Of a stretch of 11,551 nt of DNA, positions 1 to 7,900 are shown in pieces (the first letter of the stretch is position 1; each line of letters opens with the position of its first letter). Source of the stretch: Bacillota bacterium (lineage in GTDB: Bacteria > Vulcanimicrobiota > JAMDEM01); assembly GCA_023486985.1 (NCBI GenBank), contig JAMDEM010000098.1, forward strand, positions 12,060 to 23,610, in the 5' to 3' direction. The position numbers and the translations under genes are program-made. The notes under the pieces were generated by a model. That model worked only from the letters and a program-made list of their open reading frames with translations. It did no database searches and was not told the DNA's origin.

Positions 1-2
1 CC

Positions 3-308
3 AATACTCACAGGCTTATTAAAGAAAGCGGCTGTTTTGCCGTGAATGTCCTGAGAGTTGACCAGAAAGACCTTGCCAGATTCTTCAGCTCTTCCAAAAA
101 AGATAAATTTGCTGTAATGCCTTACAAGGAAGAGAAATCCGGCGCTCCAATCCTGAAAGAAGCTTATGCATACCTTGACTGCAAGGTATGGAAAGAGGTG
201 GAATGCGGCGATTACACCATGTTTATTGGAGAAGTATTAAAAGGCTCTGTTGATAAAGAAGGAGAAACCTTAACAACCAGAGACCTTGAATCTACTTATG
301 TAGGGTAG
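3..308 (+). CDS. Flavin reductase-like (NAD(P)H:FMN oxidoreductase family) protein, 3' part only
   Basis: This gene enters from the left edge. The open frame runs from base 3 to a TAG at 306-308, so the GTG at 42 is an internal codon and not the start. The visible 101 residues resemble the C-terminal half of the flavin_reduct (PF01613) fold. They include a segment close to the family's ESGxFAVNVL strand-helix (visible residues 8-17) and a GDYTMFIGEV strand near residue 73, where many relatives have GDH. Family members bind FMN and reduce it with NAD(P)H, or act as flavoprotein domains in electron-transfer proteins. The N-terminal flavin-binding part lies outside the window, so cofactor and partner cannot be judged. 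Its last 17 bases overlap the 3' end of the opposite-strand flavoprotein gene. The family call is fairly secure; the specific role is unknown. Confidence 0.75.
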   Translation, partial: NTHRLIKESGCFAVNVLRVDQKDLARFFSSSKKDKFAVMPYKEEKSGAPILKEAYAYLDCKVWKEVECGDYTMFIGEVLKGSVDKEGETLTTRDLESTYVG

Positions 309-2301
309 GAAATTTTTCTTTAACTCTTTTCTTTATGTTAAGCCTCTCCATGGGCATAAATGATTCTTCTTTTTTATAGGCGGCAAATTCGTAATCACCG
401 GACATTACAAGGGATTTTGTAGGACAGGCTTCCGTGCAAAGCCCGCAGAAGACACACCTTGTAAGATCAATGGAATACGTGTCGGCGTAAGCGTAATTTT
501 CTTTTGATTTGCTGGTTTTAAGATATATTATTGATGAAGGGCATGCATCCACGCAAAGCCCGCAGGATATACAGAACTCAGACATGCAGGAAAGGCATCT
601 TTTTCCTTCTTTTTGAGCCATTTCCGCAGTAAAGCCGTGCTCAACTTCATTCCAGTTTTTAATCCTCTTTTGCGGGTCCTGCATTGGCATAGGAACCTGC
701 TCTGGATCTTCCTGGAACTGCTTATTCCTTGGCAGTCCCTTCCACGGTTCAGTTGCCGGATCTTTTAGAGGATTGGGGAATGGTATAGTCCTGTCCATGC
801 CATCAGGAACAGTTTTGTCTTCTTGAGGCATGAATCCATTGGTTGGGTAAAGATCTTTTACAGGGGGCTTGATGCCGAACTTGCCTGCGATGCCGTGACA
901 GGCTCTCTTGGCTCCGGCAATAGCCTCAATAATAGTGGAAACCTTAACCGAATCACCTGATGCGTAAAGCCCCGGCATTGAGGTTTCGCCTGTTTTCCGG
1001 TCAACATCAATGGCACCGTTTCTCTGTCTTTTTACTGTCTGCGGAACCCAGTCAAGGGAAAATCCTCTTCCCAGAGCCGTAATTATCTGGTCGCATTCAA
1101 TGACATATTCGGAGCCGGGTATGGGAACAGGAGATCTTCTGCCGGATTTATCACGGGGACCAAGCTTGTTTTTCTGAACTTTCAGTCCTTTTACTTTCCC
1201 CTTTTCAATAATCACTTCCAGAGGAGAAAGAAGAAATTCAAGCTCCACGCCTTCCTCCACGGCATCATGGACTTCCGCAGGTGACGCAGGCATTTCCATT
1301 CTTGTTCTTCGGTACAGGATTGATGCTTTTGCCCCCATCCGCAAAGCCGTCCTTGCCGCGTCGGTTGCAGTGCTGCCGCCGCCGATTACAAGAACTTTTT
1401 TCCCTATCGGGTAAGGTTTCTTCCTGAAAACCGATTCAAGGAAAGGCTCTCCTTCATATGCACCTTCAGTTTCTTCGCCGGGAATTCCAAGTTTTATCGG
1501 CTTGGTGGCTCCGGCGGCGATAACCACAGCCTTATATTCTTTCATTAAACCATCTATGGTTATATCTTTTCCAATTTCAGTGTTTAGCTTTAATTTTACT
1601 CCCATATCAAGGACGGACTGAACTTCTCTTGCCAGAACATCTTTGGCAAGCCTGTAATCCGGGATGGTAAGCATTACATACCCGCCCACAACATCAGTAC
1701 GCTCATAAATTGTTACATCAAAGCCCCATGTGGCAAGTTCGAAGGCTGCCTGTACCCCGGATGGACCTGCGCCGATAACTGCGACTTTTATATTGTTTTG
1801 CGGGAGCATCTCCTTTTTGTAGTCAAATCTTTCCCCGGGGGGAAGGCTCTGCTCGTACCTATCGTAAAATCCTTTTATTTTTCTGATGGCAATGGGGTCA
1901 GCACTGGTGTAGCCCCTTGAACAAAGACTTTCACAGGGCGCTGGACATACTCTTCCAAGAGTTCCTACAAACGGGTAAGTTCTCTTTAAAAGAGCCAATC
2001 CTTCTTTGAATTTGCCCTCTCCGGCAAAAGTCACATAGCCTCTGGCATCGGTGGCGGCAGGACAGCCAAGGATGCACGGCGCCCATCTTGTACCCGGGTA
2101 AGTGGTGCTTCTGCTGTCAGTTGACTTTCCATCAAAATAATCCCACATTCTCAGGATTCCTCTTGATCTCTCGGGAACCTGCCACCTTTCCCATGGATAC
2201 TGAAGCGTTATGGGTTTTCTTAAGAAATTAATGAAGGTTACCTTCAAGCCGATAAAAAGGCTTGCAAAACCATCAAAAAATTCTTTAATTACGTTGTTCA
2301 T
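292..2301 (-). CDS. Hybrid NuoI-like / GltD-like NAD(P)H-FAD iron-sulfur oxidoreductase
   Basis: The 669-residue protein has four visible parts. Residues 1-50 resemble the N-terminus of complex I subunit NuoI: an amphipathic start, then RKPITLQYPWE near 28-38 and an SRG near 46-48. Residues 70-150 form a GltD/dihydropyrimidine dehydrogenase-type iron-sulfur domain with Cys76, 80, 119, 123 and 127. Residues 171-470 form the flavoprotein core, with an FAD GxGxxG at 177-182, an NAD(P) GGGSTATD at 307-314, RRTRMEMPA at 331-339 (a motif linked to NADPH in GltD/NfnB relatives) and a closing FAD GD at 449-450. Residues 569-626 carry CxxC plus two CxxCxxCxxxCP clusters (577-587 and 616-626), followed by a NuoI-like tail. 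It probably moves electrons between NAD(P)H and ferredoxin-like clusters, possibly at the membrane. The ATG at 2301 has an AAAGGA Shine-Dalgarno seven bases upstream. No other complex I gene is in view, so the partner is unknown. Confidence 0.85.
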   Translation of the reverse strand: MNNVIKEFFDGFASLFIGLKVTFINFLRKPITLQYPWERWQVPERSRGILRMWDYFDGKSTDSRSTTYPGTRWAPCILGCPAATDARGYVTFAGEGKFKEGLALLKRTYPFVGTLGRVCPAPCESLCSRGYTSADPIAIRKIKGFYDRYEQSLPPGERFDYKKEMLPQNNIKVAVIGAGPSGVQAAFELATWGFDVTIYERTDVVGGYVMLTIPDYRLAKDVLAREVQSVLDMGVKLKLNTEIGKDITIDGLMKEYKAVVIAAGATKPIKLGIPGEETEGAYEGEPFLESVFRKKPYPIGKKVLVIGGGSTATDAARTALRMGAKASILYRRTRMEMPASPAEVHDAVEEGVELEFLLSPLEVIIEKGKVKGLKVQKNKLGPRDKSGRRSPVPIPGSEYVIECDQIITALGRGFSLDWVPQTVKRQRNGAIDVDRKTGETSMPGLYASGDSVKVSTIIEAIAGAKRACHGIAGKFGIKPPVKDLYPTNGFMPQEDKTVPDGMDRTIPFPNPLKDPATEPWKGLPRNKQFQEDPEQVPMPMQDPQKRIKNWNEVEHGFTAEMAQKEGKRCLSCMSEFCISCGLCVDACPSSIIYLKTSKSKENYAYADTYSIDLTRCVFCGLCTEACPTKSLVMSGDYEFAAYKKEESFMPMERLNIKKRVKEKFPTLHK

Positions 2302-2308
2302 TCTGCTG

Positions 2309-2315
2309 TCCTTTC
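2309..2315 (-). promoter_or_regulatory. Ribosome binding site of the NuoI/GltD hybrid gene
   Basis: On the minus strand GAAAGGA ends seven bases before the ATG at 2301. It supports that start, and therefore supports the NuoI-like N-terminus being translated as part of this protein. Confidence 0.7.
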
Positions 2316-2457
2316 AAAGAAGCTTGATGCTGATTGATAAATTCTTCACTATCGTTTGAAATCCTGCCAATATTTATCAAAATTTGACATGATTAAAACC
2401 AATAACTTTTATGCGGCGGTATAAGAAAAATTTTATTGATGGTTTTGATTTTTATAC

Positions 2458-2485
2458 TTGACATTTGAAAAAATCGGACTAAAAT
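2458..2485 (+). promoter_or_regulatory. Predicted sigma-70-type promoter of the ATPase gene
   Basis: TTGACA (2458-2463, all six consensus bases) is followed after 16 bases by TAAAAT (2480-2485, five of six consensus bases). The expected transcription start, about seven bases beyond, is near 2492, two bases before the ATG at 2494. No Shine-Dalgarno lies before that ATG. A TTG read as a start codon at 2458 would in fact be the -35 box. An alternative -10, TATAAG at 2485-2490, has a poor spacing of 21 bases. Confidence 0.6.
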
Positions 2486-2493
2486 ATAAGTAT

Positions 2494-3744
2494 ATGATAA
2501 AAAGAGTATTATTTGGCGAACTAAAAAAACATCTTTCCAAAAAAGAAATAACTTTTGTTGCTGGGCCAAGGCAAGCAGGCAAAACAACATTAATGTTTTT
2601 ACTGAAGGATTATTTAGACAAAAACGGAGAAAAAACTGTTTTTTTGAATCTTGATATAGAAAGTGATAAACAATTTTTTACATCTCAAGGAACTTTAATT
2701 AAAAAAATTCAATTGGAAATAGGCAGAGGCAAGGGTTATGCTTTTATTGATGAAATTCAGAGGAAGAAAGATGCCGGTCTTTTCTTAAAAGGTATTTATG
2801 ATATGAACCTTCCCTATAAGTTCATTGTCTCTGGCTCAGGCAGTGTCGAATTAAAAGAAAAAATTCATGAATCGCTTGCGGGGAGAAAAACTATTTTTGG
2901 GCTAAATACCTTGTCTTTTGAAGAATTTGTGAATTTTAAAACAGGGTATCGTTATGAAAACAAGCTGCAGGATTTTTTTCCAATTGATAAAGAAACAACA
3001 AAAGGGTTATTGGAAGAATATTTAAATTACGGCGGTTATCCCAGAGTTGTTCTGGAAGATGAATTTAAACAGAAGAAAACGATAATAAACGAGATTTATC
3101 AAAGTTATCTGGAAAAAGACATTTTTTATCTTCTGGAGATTAAAAAAAGTGAAGTTTTTAATAATTTAGTAAAAGTAATTGCTTCTCAGATAGGGGGGCT
3201 GACAAATTTATCAGATATTTCCTCAAATTTAGGAACTTCCCTTTCCACTATTAAAAACTATCTCTGGTACATGGAGAAAAGTTTTGTCCTCCAGAAAGTT
3301 ACCCCGTATTTCAAGAATTTGAGAAAGGAGATAACCAAAGCTCCTATTTATTATTTTTACGATTTAGGATTAAGAAATCATGCATTGGATATGTTTGGAA
3401 ATATTAAGATGTCTGAAGATTTTAGTTTTTTGTTTGAAAATTTAGTATTAAATATTATCAAAGAAAAGTTAAGATTTTCTGCGGCAAAAATTAATTTTTG
3501 GAGAACTAAAGATGGAGCTGAGGTTGATTTTATAGTTGACAGCGGTAGAAAGCTTATTCCGATAGAAGTAAAATATAAAAGTCTTAGGAAACCGGAAATA
3601 AAACGGTCTTTAAAAAGTTTTATTTCTAAGTACACACCGCAAAAGGCTTTAATAATTAATTTAGAGCTTGAAGAAAAAATTAGATTTGAAGATACAGAAA
3701 TTCAGTTTATTCCTTTTTACAGGCTGCTATCATTCACATTTTGA
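2494..3744 (+). CDS. AAA_14 / DUF4143 family ATPase
   Basis: This 416-residue protein belongs to the AAA_14 plus DUF4143 ATPase family, whose cellular role is not settled. Near the N-terminus is a Walker A GPRQAGKTT (24-32), followed by Walker B FIDEIQ (84-89), an SGSGS sensor-like loop (113-117) and the family's SFEEF (141-145) and YLNYGGYP (176-183) motifs. The C-terminal part contains GAEVDFIV (341-348) and IPIEVKYK (355-362), which fit a PD-(D/E)xK nuclease-like fold, although activity is uncertain in this family. A winged-helix-like stretch lies around 230-275. I chose the ATG at 2494, not the in-frame TTG at 2458, because relatives begin close to this point (MIKR...) and the TTG coincides with a -35 box. 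The gene is far more AT-rich than its neighbours (13 G+C of 60 at 2641-2700), which suggests recent acquisition. It stands alone on its strand. Confidence 0.9.
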   Translation: MIKRVLFGELKKHLSKKEITFVAGPRQAGKTTLMFLLKDYLDKNGEKTVFLNLDIESDKQFFTSQGTLIKKIQLEIGRGKGYAFIDEIQRKKDAGLFLKGIYDMNLPYKFIVSGSGSVELKEKIHESLAGRKTIFGLNTLSFEEFVNFKTGYRYENKLQDFFPIDKETTKGLLEEYLNYGGYPRVVLEDEFKQKKTIINEIYQSYLEKDIFYLLEIKKSEVFNNLVKVIASQIGGLTNLSDISSNLGTSLSTIKNYLWYMEKSFVLQKVTPYFKNLRKEITKAPIYYFYDLGLRNHALDMFGNIKMSEDFSFLFENLVLNIIKEKLRFSAAKINFWRTKDGAEVDFIVDSGRKLIPIEVKYKSLRKPEIKRSLKSFISKYTPQKALIINLELEEKIRFEDTEIQFIPFYRLLSFTF

Positions 3745-3782
3745 GATTGCTTCGGGCTTCGTTCCCCGTAAGGCGGAAAATT

Positions 3783-3826
3783 AAGCTTGCTTTGCCTTTT
3801 TATGGAGAGCAAGCTCTCCCACTACT
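3783..3826. repeat. Partial copy of a three-arm palindromic repeat
   Basis: This repeat lies between the convergent ATPase and nth genes. It holds a perfect seven-pair hairpin, GGAGAGC (3804-3810), loop AA, GCTCTCC (3813-3819), followed by CACTACT (3820-3826). Upstream is a decayed first arm, AAGC-TT-GCTTTGC (3783-3795), then a T-rich spacer. The order of arms, the loop bases (TT then AA) and the CACTACT end match the complete element at 8594-8645, but the stem sequences differ. The matching left end AGTAGTG is missing here. No T-run follows the hairpin on either strand, so it does not look like a standard intrinsic terminator. Confidence 0.65.
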
Positions 3827-3861
3827 GTTGTGCAGCTTATTAAGTATTTTTCAGGGTAGTA

Positions 3862-4497
3862 TTATACTTTAAATGCAGAAGGGCAGATGTCATTGAGGAT
3901 ACATCCGGTGCAGTTTGGCTTTCTCGCCATGCAGACTCTTCTTCCGTGAAATATTAAAAGGTCGCCATAAACTCTCCACTGCTCTTCAGGCACAATTTTA
4001 ATTAACTCAGATTCCATCTTTTCCGGCTGTTTTTCTTTGGATACACCCAGTCTTTGAGTGACTCTGAAGACATGAGTATCAATAACGATTCCTTCACTTT
4101 TACCAAATGCGCCCTGCAGGACCACATTGGCGGTTTTTCTTGCAACGCCGGGCAGTGTTATTAGTTTTTCCATGCTGTCCGGAACAGCTCCGTTATAGTC
4201 CTTGACAATTTTATTTGCTGCGGCAATTATGTTTTTTGCCTTGTTGTGATAAAAACCGGTGGACCTTATTTCTTCTTCAAACTCTTTAAGATTTGCTGAA
4301 GCAAAATCTTTTGGGGTTCTGTATTTCTTAAAAAGGTCTTTAGTAACAATGTTAACGCGCGTATCGGTGCACTGGGCGGAGAGAATGGTGGATACCAGCA
4401 GTTCAATGGGAGTCTTGTAGTGAAGGGCGATTTTCGCATCAGGATGTATTTTTTTAAGACGCTTGAGTACTTCTTTTACAAAGGCTTTTTTATCCAT
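3862..4497 (-). CDS. nth: Endonuclease III (DNA glycosylase/AP lyase)
   Basis: This 211-residue protein, the usual length for the family, is the base-excision repair enzyme that removes oxidised pyrimidines and cleaves the abasic site. The helix-hairpin-helix LPGVARKTA (115-123) contains the catalytic Lys121. The catalytic Asp140 lies in IDTHVFR (139-145). The four cysteines of the 4Fe-4S cluster are Cys189, 196, 199 and 205, with the canonical C-x6-C-x2-C-x5-C spacing. The ATG at 4497 comes five bases after the stop codon of the zinc-ribbon gene. A GGAG lies 13 bases upstream of the ATG, which is long, so translational coupling to the gene before it is likely. It is the last gene of a three-gene minus-strand unit and converges on the ATPase gene. 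No residue is missing and the call is firm. Confidence 0.97.
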   Translation of the reverse strand: MDKKAFVKEVLKRLKKIHPDAKIALHYKTPIELLVSTILSAQCTDTRVNIVTKDLFKKYRTPKDFASANLKEFEEEIRSTGFYHNKAKNIIAAANKIVKDYNGAVPDSMEKLITLPGVARKTANVVLQGAFGKSEGIVIDTHVFRVTQRLGVSKEKQPEKMESELIKIVPEEQWRVYGDLLIFHGRRVCMARKPNCTGCILNDICPSAFKV

Positions 4498-4502
4498 TAT
4501 AG

Positions 4503-4982
4503 CTATTCTTCTCCAATTTCTGTTCTGTGCCGGGCTTCCCTGTTTACGCGCATGGCTTCATTAATCATTTGATTGCCCTGCTGGAGAAGTTCCAAACCGT
4601 TTTCAATATGGTGGGGATCAAGATCGCCTGTATAAGCCATCAGCTCCATTAAACCCGCTTCAAAGTTTTGAATGCCTGCCAGCCCTGCGTCCATTTCTTC
4701 GGGGGCGGATTCCCAGTAATTGTCACTTTCTGCGGACTCTCTTATTTCATGGGCTTTCAAGGCAAGCTCAGCCGAGGTCTGGGCAATAAAAACGGCAAAG
4801 TCCTGCGGAGAGATAATACCGTTTACCGCATTTTGCGCCTGTTCTCTTATTCTTTCCAGGCGGCCGGAAATAGTAGGAACGGATACAACGTATGTTTCAT
4901 CCATCCTGGGAAGAACTGCGTTACAGCTTGCGCAGTAGTTTCTGCCCGCCGGGTTCTGAGTTCCGCACCTCAGACAAATCAA
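4503..4982 (-). CDS. Small zinc-ribbon protein of unknown function
   Basis: The 159-residue protein begins with a short zinc ribbon: Cys3-x2-Cys6 and Cys17-x2-Cys20, with the typical CGTQNP...YCASC spacing. After a short linker, residues 40-155 are predicted to be mostly helical, rich in Glu, Ala and Gln, without membrane segments or a signal peptide. The helical part matches no family I recognise. Translation most likely starts at TTG 4982, directly after the TAA of the upstream fusion gene. The Shine-Dalgarno AGGTG lies six bases before it, inside the last codons of that gene, so the two are probably translationally coupled. The start also puts the first CxxC at residue 3, as in many zinc-ribbon proteins. 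Being between glyA-gcvT and nth does not reveal a function. A cytoplasmic protein- or nucleic acid-binding role is possible but unproven. Confidence 0.8.
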   Translation of the reverse strand: MICLRCGTQNPAGRNYCASCNAVLPRMDETYVVSVPTISGRLERIREQAQNAVNGIISPQDFAVFIAQTSAELALKAHEIRESAESDNYWESAPEEMDAGLAGIQNFEAGLMELMAYTGDLDPHHIENGLELLQQGNQMINEAMRVNREARHRTEIGEE

Positions 4983-7900
4983 TTATTTCACCTCGCCTGA
5001 TTTTTTAAATGCGCTAAATCTTGTAAGGATGACCGCTTCCGCAGGAATCATTGCTTTATCGCCGAAGGTAAGTTTGCTTTTTGGCTTTTCCTGCAGTTTT
5101 TCGTCTCTTTCCGATACGATGAATATTCCTATTTTCCCGCCTGTTGAAGCGCAAGCCCTGTCTATGAAAGCCATTCCGATTTGCGTTCCGTTAACCGGCA
5201 CGCAGCTTGTCACTTCTCCGGTATATTCACCTTTCAGATTAACCACTGGATTTCCGGGACGCACCACCCTTATTCCTTTTTCCAGCATTCTAAATCTAAC
5301 TATTGTCCGGCTCCTTAAAGATTCCTTCTGGATAAGGGCTTTTTTCCCGATAAAGTAAGGTTTGTGAAGTTTTGCAAAACCTCCGTAGCCTGCTTCAAAA
5401 GGCGTAACATTGAATTTTCCAGCAAGTTCATGCCCGTAAAGGGGCAGGCCTGTTTCGGTGCGGGTGGAATCCCTGGCACCGAGTCCGGCAGGGATAAGCC
5501 CGTCTTCTTTGCCGGCTTCAAGCAGGGTGTTCCAGATAAAAGGAGCATCACCGGGATTTACATAAAGCTCATATCCCACATCTTCCCCTGTATAGCCTGT
5601 TCTTGAGATATAAACATCCTTTCCCTTTAAAGCCGCATTGTAAAATTTATTTTTTGCAAGTTTTTGAAGTTTTTCCTTGTCTTCGTTCTTATCAAGAACT
5701 TTTATGAGTATCTTTCTTGATGCAGGTCCCTGGATGGCAAGGTCAGCTCTTTTTTCTCCCTTTGTTTCAGGGTCTTTCATATCCCTGATATTGACGGCAG
5801 TCTCCATTTCCTTAAAGGGAAAATCCCGGTCAATTAAAAACTTGCCGCTTGCAATTCCCTGAAGCCACGCCATATCTTTTTCTTTATTTGCTGCGTTTAC
5901 CACCATCATGAATCTGTCAGCCGAAAGCCGGTAGGTAAGCACATCATCAATAACATCGCCGTTTGGGTCAAGCATGTAGGAATACAGGCAGTGCCATGGC
6001 TCAAGTGACGGGATGTAATTAGAAAGGGCAATGTCAAGAAATCTTTCTGCACCTTTGCCGCTTATTTCAAATATTCCCATGTGGGAGACATCAAAAAGAC
6101 CGGCATTTTTCCTCACTGCCTGATGTTCTTCCTGGATACCGGTATACCAGACCGGCATCATCCATCCGGCAAAGTTGATAATCTTTTTTGAAAGTTTTTG
6201 ATGCTCTTCATAAAGACAGGATTTTTCCGGCTCACCTTCGGGTGCTTCCCATTTAAACGCTTTTTTACCCGGAGCCTTTAAGCCTTCAAGGAATTTCGTG
6301 TGAGCAACGAAAAATGTCTTTTTCTTTTCAAAGAAACAGTCAGCCAGGTCCCTGGGGCATCTATTTCTTCTGAGAAGATCCCGGACGGCGCTGGAAGCGG
6401 GAATCACGCCCATATCTTTGCCTTTCTCAAGAATGTAGGACCAGATATTTTTTATGGCTGTTTCATCGCCAAGTATGATTGCTTCCGGCATGGAGTCTTC
6501 AGGAGTTCTTAAAAAGAGCGAATAATTGTTTCCTTTAATTTGAAATTCTTTTCTTCCGGGAGTATCGGGGTCAATGGAAAAAATCTTTTTAAAAATTTCC
6601 TTCGCTGATTTGCCCGAAAGGGAGATGCATGTTCTTTTCTTTAAATCTGCAAGGATAACCGGTCCTTCAATTTTTGCATGAATGTCGTTTTTATCAAATA
6701 CAACGTAGCCGTCTGATAAAGCCGAAAGCCAGGTTCTTAACTTTGCCGTGTTAGCCGGATTGGAGACAATTACATATCTTTTCATGTTTTTGGCATCAGG
6801 CAGGGGCAGGATTGTAATGCTGTCAACGATGTTTCCTGCTTCATTAAGCACCAGCGTTTCAATGCCCTGATTTTCCTGCAGTGCAAGCACGTTGCCTGTT
6901 ACAGTTTCCTGCAGGAAATATTCAGCCCTTTCTCCCCGTAAAAGGGTGAGGTCAAGATTCGTAGTATCAATAAGGACGGCATTGTTTAATGCTGTTTCAA
7001 GCTCTTTTTCAGGAGTGCCCGAACCTCTGGTGTAAAGGCAGAGAGAACGTTCTTTCTTTTCCTCAGGCGCAAAATAAAAATATGGATAATCATTTTCAGA
7101 TTGAATTTTTTCATAACGGAATTTGTCAGTTAGCTCCTCAACTTTTCTTCTTGTATCTTCCAGTATTTCAAACTCGACTTTTCCTCTGGGAACCTCGCCC
7201 CTTGTTTCCTTATAACAGAAGGTTTTTATATTTGTGATAACCCGGTGAATCAAACGGGCTATCTCTTTCATCTCTTTCCTGCCCATGCCTCTCTGGGTAA
7301 GCCATGTAGAGCCAAGCCTGATGGCGCTTGCATCAGCGGCGCTTGTATCCCCGGGGATGGTGTTTTTATTGCAGACAATTCCGCATAAATCAAGAATTCT
7401 TGCCGCCACTTCGCCTTTTAAGGGATAGCCGCTTTCTGTCTTGATATGATTCAGGTCAACAAGAAGCATATGGGTATCAGTGCCGTTATAGACAAGTTTT
7501 AAACCAAGGCTTTTTAATTCATCAGCCAGAGTGGCAGCATTTTCAATAATTTTTTCCATCAGGTTTTTAAAATAAGGGGTAGCGGCAATTTTAAAAGCTA
7601 CTGATTTTGCGGCAATGTTGTTAATGTGGGGACCGCCCTGTTCGCCCGGAAAGACTGCGCTGTCAATTTTTTTTGCATAATCTTCGTTTGTGGTTAAGAT
7701 AACTGCACCCCTTGGACCGCAGATGGTTTTGTGAGTGGTGAAGGATGTCACATGGGCAATACCCACGGGATTGGGAAATTTTCCTGCCGCAACAAGTCCG
7801 GCAGGATGGGCAATATCAGCCAGAAGAATTGCGCCGACGGCATCGGCAATTTTCCTGAAAGCTTTCCAGTCTATGCTCCAGGGATATGAGCTGTATCCTG

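Noticed and set aside
2458..2493. Twelve-codon N-terminal extension of the ATPase from TTG 2458
   Set aside because: The TTG is part of a perfect TTGACA -35 box, and family members start near MIKR.
3804..3819. Hairpin between ATPase and nth as a bidirectional intrinsic terminator
   Set aside because: It has a strong stem but no T-run on either side, and it fits better as an arm of the dispersed repeat.
4668..5000. Plus-strand open frames opposite the zinc-ribbon gene
   Set aside because: They are antisense shadows of a gene with a clear motif, start and ribosome binding site.
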